From WLMZ01 sp031367435 (GTDB lineage Bacteria; Actinomycetota; Acidimicrobiia; Acidimicrobiales; Ilumatobacteraceae): a stretch of DNA of 64,000 nucleotides. Below the pieces are notes generated by a model that saw nothing but the letters and a program-made list of their open reading frames with translations, had not been told where the DNA came from and ran no database searches. Made by a program: the position numbers and the translations under genes. Shown piece by piece: positions 60,389 through 64,000 of this stretch; within the stretch, counting starts at the first letter, position 1; the number at the start of each line of letters is the position of its first letter. The DNA lies in contig JANLPV010000040.1 in the NCBI GenBank assembly GCA_031367435.1, forward strand, positions 1 through 64,000, in the 5' to 3' direction.

Positions 60389-61423
60389 CTAGCCGAGAAT
60401 GAGGTCGGCGTACAGCGGGAGCACCTGCTGCGGGCCACTCACCAAGAAGGTCGTGATGCACGTTTCCTTCCAGAGCTGTAGTTCGTCTTTGATCTTCGCC
60501 AGCGGACCAACGAGCGCAACGTCTTCGACCATGGCGAGAGGAATCGCCGCGGCCGCTTCGTGCTTCTTGCCTTGCAGATAGAGGTCCTGAACTTTCAGCG
60601 CAACGTCTTCATAGCCCATCCGGGCAAAGACCTCGAAGTGGAAGTTGGCACCACGAGCACCCATGCCACCTGCGTACAGCGCGAGAAAAGGGCGCACAAG
60701 ATCCGCGCACTGCTCGGCGTCGTCGCCCGGCACGATCATCACCGTCGACGCCACTTCGAATCGATCGGCTTTGGTTGCATCGCCACTGGCCGCGAATCCT
60801 CTGGCAAGGCAATCGCGATAAAACGCATCTTCCTTGGGGCTGAAGAACAGCGGCAACCATCCATCACAGATTTCGGCCGAAAGCGCCACATTTCTGGGTC
60901 CTTCGGCACCGAGAAAGATGGGGATCTCCGTTCGCACAGGATGAATCGTGCTTTTCAATGGCTTGCCGATGCCGGCGCCTCCAGTGAAGGGCATGTCGTA
61001 GAACTCGCCGTGATGATTGACCGGCTGCTCGCGGCGCACGATCGAACGCACGATCTCGATGTACTCGCGGGTGCGAGCCAACGGCTTCGGGTAGGGCTGG
61101 CCGTACCAACCCTCAACGACCTGGGGTCCGCTCGCGCCGAGGCCGAGAATGAACCGCCCGCCGCTGAGGTGATCGAGGGTCATGGCCGCCATCGCCGTGG
61201 CAGCAGGCGTACGCGCGCTGATCTGGGTGATGGCCGTACCGAGCTTGACGGTGCTGGTGTGGGCTCCCCACCATGCGAGCGGGGTGAGGCAATCACTGCC
61301 GTATGCCTCAGCGGTCCAGATGCTGTCAAAGCCAAGCCGTTCAGCTTCTTGAATCGATTCGAGCGCACCCGCTGGAGGGCCACTGCCCCAGTAACCGGTG
61401 TTGTATCCAAGTTTGATCGTCAC
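60389..61423 (-). CDS. LLM class F420-dependent oxidoreductase
   Basis: A 344-residue TIM-barrel protein of the luciferase-like monooxygenase family. GYNTGYWGSGPPAGALESIQ and AERLGFDSIWTAEAYGSD open the barrel, TVKLGTAITQISARTPAATAMAA is the classical strand-helix block, and FILGLGASGPQVVEGWYG binds the cofactor side chain. In actinobacteria such proteins usually use F420 and act on varied substrates. It uses a GTG start with TACCGT 7 nt upstream. It diverges from the EAL gene. Confidence 0.9.
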   Translation of the reverse strand: MTIKLGYNTGYWGSGPPAGALESIQEAERLGFDSIWTAEAYGSDCLTPLAWWGAHTSTVKLGTAITQISARTPAATAMAAMTLDHLSGGRFILGLGASGPQVVEGWYGQPYPKPLARTREYIEIVRSIVRREQPVNHHGEFYDMPFTGGAGIGKPLKSTIHPVRTEIPIFLGAEGPRNVALSAEICDGWLPLFFSPKEDAFYRDCLARGFAASGDATKADRFEVASTVMIVPGDDAEQCADLVRPFLALYAGGMGARGANFHFEVFARMGYEDVALKVQDLYLQGKKHEAAAAIPLAMVEDVALVGPLAKIKDELQLWKETCITTFLVSGPQQVLPLYADLILG

Positions 61424-61430
61424 CTCAGCA

Positions 61431-61436
61431 ACGGTA
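61431..61436 (-). promoter_or_regulatory. -10-like hexamer TACCGT (start at 61423)
   Basis: TACCGT on the minus strand, 7 nt, then GTG. Confidence 0.42.
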
Positions 61437-61521
61437 GTAGGGCACCGAGGCCGAGGCTGCGTTGCCCTAGAAATTGGTCAATTTGTGTCGATTCGGCGTG
61501 CGAAGGAAGTGAACGACGAGC

Positions 61522-62745
61522 ATGGATGCGAACGAAACACAACTCGACCGAGCAGTAGTCGCGAGGGCGCTCGACGGACATCTGATGTCTGCCTATCAGC
61601 CAATCGTCGACCTGAACCGCGGTGGTGTGCTCGGTTACGAGGCCCTCCTACGGCATCAAAATGCTCAGGGCGAACAGTCGAATCTCTTCTCCGCGAGTGA
61701 GATATTTGCAATGGCCCGGCGGGTGGGCCGCGTCGCCGAGGTCGAAGCTGCAGCGTTGACCGCTGCGCTTGGCGCACGTGACCAATTGCCCCGTGATTGC
61801 TTGCTGTTCCTCAACGTCGGTCTCGAAGCTCTCGCCGATGAACGCGTCGAGCAGGTGCTTCGTGCCCAGGGTGATCTGTCCGGAGTGGTGCTCGAGTTGA
61901 AAGAACCAACCGACGAACAACTCCTTGCGGCGCGTGAGCTGATCGATCTGTGTCGCGATCGTGGCTCCACGATTGCCGTTGTTGATCCGTTGCTCGACCC
62001 TGATCGCCTCGATCGAATGATGCTGATTGGACCTACCTACTTCAAGCTCGACCGTCAGTTGGTCGCCGGTATCTCGGAGAACAACACCAAGCTCGCTGTG
62101 ATCGACTCGGTCCGCTACTTGTCCGAGCGTCTCGGAGTCGGGCTGATTGCACAGGGCATTGAGCAGGTCGCCGACCTTCGTTCGCTCGAGCGAATCGGTG
62201 TTGGTTTCGGTCAGGGATACTTGCTGGCGCGCCCGTCCACTGATCGTCGATTCACGTCGATGATGCCCAGTGCCGTCGGCGCGGATACGCCTCGCTCCGC
62301 GACCGCGGTCACCTCTGTCGGCCGCCTGATCGAGGCTGCTTGCGAGTTGACGGAGGACGAACTCGACCTTCCACTACCGAGCGCGGGTAACGGCATCGAG
62401 TTCGAGGTACTGGTGAGCGAACTTCGCGAGCCCCTTGCGCTGCTGCGCCGCAACGGTCGCCGCATCGAGAGCCTCTCGCTGACGATGGTCGACGACTCGG
62501 CGAGCCTGCAGCAGGCTGCCCGAGTTGCAATGCGTCGACCGAACACGACACGTTTCGAACCGCTTGTGTGCGTCGATCAGCTGGGTGCATGCACGGGAGT
62601 CGTCAAGATTGAGCGTCTCATGGATGCGCTTGCCGGATCTGAGCGATCGACGCCGCGGCAACTCGATTCAGCCGGCGAAGTTCACCACAATCGGCACACC
62701 TTCGACTTCAACTGTCATACGCCGAATCGCCGCCGCCGCCGCTGA
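61522..62745 (+). CDS. Degenerate EAL-domain protein with C-terminal sensory-like region
   Basis: A 407-residue protein. Residues about 15-245 form an EAL phosphodiesterase fold: YEALLRH (Glu40), LNVGLEAL (Asn98), LELKEP (Glu125), Asp155 and Lys175 in FKLD. The second Asp of the usual DDFG is Pro156, and the catalytic Glu of AEGVE is Gln211 (IAQGIEQ). Cyclic-di-GMP hydrolysis is thus unlikely; it may bind the nucleotide as a receptor. The C-terminal part (about 275-375) looks like a DICT-type sensory domain, a tentative call. GAAGGA is present 13-18 nt upstream. Its end overlaps the sigma-factor gene. Confidence 0.85.
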   Translation: MDANETQLDRAVVARALDGHLMSAYQPIVDLNRGGVLGYEALLRHQNAQGEQSNLFSASEIFAMARRVGRVAEVEAAALTAALGARDQLPRDCLLFLNVGLEALADERVEQVLRAQGDLSGVVLELKEPTDEQLLAARELIDLCRDRGSTIAVVDPLLDPDRLDRMMLIGPTYFKLDRQLVAGISENNTKLAVIDSVRYLSERLGVGLIAQGIEQVADLRSLERIGVGFGQGYLLARPSTDRRFTSMMPSAVGADTPRSATAVTSVGRLIEAACELTEDELDLPLPSAGNGIEFEVLVSELREPLALLRRNGRRIESLSLTMVDDSASLQQAARVAMRRPNTTRFEPLVCVDQLGACTGVVKIERLMDALAGSERSTPRQLDSAGEVHHNRHTFDFNCHTPNRRRRR

Positions 62746-63850
62746 GTGCATCGATCAGCGTCTGTTGGGTCTCGCCCGCCTCGAGGCGCGTGCGCCAGGT
62801 TGAACGGGCCGCGAGAGCAGAGCAGAACGCCGCACGTCGTACGGCTCCCGGCAACCCGGCGTCGGGTACCGGCACCGCTTCGTACAATGTCGCGAACCAC
62901 GCCGCCAACGCAGTGACAGCTTCGACCTTGTACTGAGCAACGCGTTGAAAGCTGATGCCCATGTCCTCGGCGATGTCGACGAGGCGCTCGTTGTTCCAAT
63001 GGGAACGCACCAGCACGGACTTGAGTGGCTCTGGCAATTCGCCGACCGCTTCGCGTAGCGCGCCGAGCATCTCGCGTTGCGACAGACGTTCGGATGGTTC
63101 GGTGGTGAGTGTGGCGAGGGCTTGATCGCTCTGCGAGGTGGACGCTGTGTCGTCGAGCGACGATGACACCAGGTTGGCCGCGGTCTGGAGTCGGCCACGC
63201 ACGACGGCCACATCGATCTGCGCGGCCTCGGCAACCTCGGCGAGCGATGGCACGCGTCCGAGCTGCTGGGTCAATCCTTCAACGACTTCGGCAAGTTCGC
63301 GCAAACTACGCCGAAGCCGACGTGGTGCGAGGTCTGCGCTGCGCGCGGTCTCGAGCATCTCGCCGCGAACTCGCGCCGAGGCGTAGGCAGCGAAGGGCAC
63401 GTTGTATTCGGGGTTGTAGCGACGGGCGGCTTCGACGAGACCGAGCACGCCGGCAGACCACAGTTCGTTGCGCTCGACGTATCGCGGAAAGCGACGCGCT
63501 GCTTGGCTCGCGAGCCGATCGACCAGCCACAGATTGTCCTCGACCAGTTGCTTGGTGGATTCGCTATCGCCGTCAACGGCGCGCTGCAGAGCGTCACCGT
63601 CGTTGATGGCTCCGTTGCTGGCTCCGTTGGTGCGATCGACGTCGTGATCACGATCGACGTCACGATCAACATTGCCACTGACATTGCCATCACCATCGAC
63701 ATTACGGTCGACGGCGTTCGCGCCGGTGGGTAGGTCGATGACGGCTGCCAAGGTGTCGGGACGTGGCCCGCTCATCGCGTTCGCGCGGGCGATTCGGTTG
63801 GCACGAATTGCTCGAGTGATCGACACCACTTCTTCGTTGTGTTTGCTCAC
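62708..63850 (-). CDS. Sigma-70 family factor, FliA/WhiG-like
   Basis: A 380-residue RNA polymerase sigma factor. Residues 1-90 are an unusual N-terminal extension with an Asp/Asn/Val-rich stretch at about 48-85. Region 2 is at about 100-170 (NLWLVDRLASQAARRFP, ELWSAGVLGLVEAARRYNP, FAAYASARVRGEMLE), region 3 near 180-230 (LGRVPSLAEVAEAAQID) and region 4 near 265-320 (LPEPLKSVLVRSHWNNERLVDIAEDMGIS). The lack of region 1.1 and the order resemble FliA/WhiG/SigF. The GTG at 63850 follows AAGGAGA; ATG 63778 is an alternative. Target genes are unknown. Confidence 0.88.
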   Translation of the reverse strand: MSKHNEEVVSITRAIRANRIARANAMSGPRPDTLAAVIDLPTGANAVDRNVDGDGNVSGNVDRDVDRDHDVDRTNGASNGAINDGDALQRAVDGDSESTKQLVEDNLWLVDRLASQAARRFPRYVERNELWSAGVLGLVEAARRYNPEYNVPFAAYASARVRGEMLETARSADLAPRRLRRSLRELAEVVEGLTQQLGRVPSLAEVAEAAQIDVAVVRGRLQTAANLVSSSLDDTASTSQSDQALATLTTEPSERLSQREMLGALREAVGELPEPLKSVLVRSHWNNERLVDIAEDMGISFQRVAQYKVEAVTALAAWFATLYEAVPVPDAGLPGAVRRAAFCSALAARSTWRTRLEAGETQQTLIDALSGGGGDSAYDS

Positions 63851-63980
63851 GAACTGACGTCTCCTTGAATATCGGTCTCGATGTACGACCTTGTATGCCG
63901 AGAGCTCGATTCGGCCCACGGCCACTTGGGCGACAGGCCCGTCGCGCACTGCGATCGGCGACAAGAACGGAGAACCAAAC

Positions 63981-64000
63981 ATGACGGCAGTAGAGGTGGC
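63981..64000 (+). CDS. Start of a gene leaving the window on the right
   Basis: GGAGAA at 63969-63974 is followed after 6 nt by an ATG encoding MTAVEV before the window ends. It would be divergent from the sigma-factor gene. The product cannot be identified. Confidence 0.5.

Noticed and set aside
60560..61558. 332-codon plus-strand open frame opposite the LLM oxidoreductase
   Set aside because: Antisense to a conserved TIM-barrel gene and lacks any family motif.

Overview
This window is a gene-dense, high-GC stretch of a bacterial chromosome. It has about 59 protein genes, mostly in short co-directional runs with ATGA/GTGA-type start-stop overlaps. Gene content points to an actinobacterium, most likely Acidimicrobiia (Ilumatobacter-like). 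The pointers are a DUF3151 protein, an F420-type luciferase-like oxidoreductase, KorAB, mitochondrial-type aconitase, Tat-exported proteins with Thr/Ser-rich linkers, a WhiG/FliA-like sigma factor and many apparently leaderless promoters. The taxonomic call is inference. I found no tRNA, rRNA, CRISPR array, insertion sequence or prophage gene.

Layout: 1-9.7 kb holds M18 aminopeptidase, histidine phosphatase, pyruvate kinase, a hydrolase, DUF3151-mobA, rhodanese-RNase D, and an orphan ParA with a GH13 glucosidase. 9.7-15.5 kb holds korAB, a small acidic protein, typA and a phasin-like protein closed by a strong terminator. 15.5-18 kb has a kinase-like phosphotransferase pair and a Cys-rich protein. 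18-25.8 kb is one long operon, alaS-ruvX-mltG-aroE-aroC-aroK-aroB, followed by a Tat-exported sortase with three surface modules. 27.5-40.3 kb is mixed metabolism: DinB, nitroreductases, a DUF2142 membrane protein, aconitase with a divergent GntR regulator, PhzF, a ComB-like protein, a methyltransferase, a crotonase and a DUF3048 lipoprotein. 40.4-48 kb holds bioY, glutamate synthase gltBD and a LysM lipoprotein. 48-56.5 kb holds a GNAT gene and a five-gene lipid-type operon (FAR-like reductase/HAD fusion, Zn-type dehydrogenase, LarA-like protein, PlsC acyltransferase, VOC protein) with a divergent TetR and a perfect 16-bp palindrome. 56.5-64 kb holds ddl/murF, an MFS exporter, an F420 oxidoreductase, a degenerate EAL protein and a sigma factor.

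The most unusual signals are non-coding. (1) A family of about 50-60 bp palindromic elements (arms near CAATGGGCGCGAT, often with a GGCCACACGCTGGCC core) lies downstream of genes at three loci. (2) Short tandem duplications of 8-17 bp straddle the stop codon of at least five unrelated genes. (3) A -10-like hexamer sits 6-9 nt upstream of many start codons, implying leaderless mRNAs. The best candidate for an undescribed pathway is the TetR-linked reductase/HAD/dehydrogenase/LarA-like/acyltransferase operon, where several enzymes have lost canonical catalytic or metal residues.
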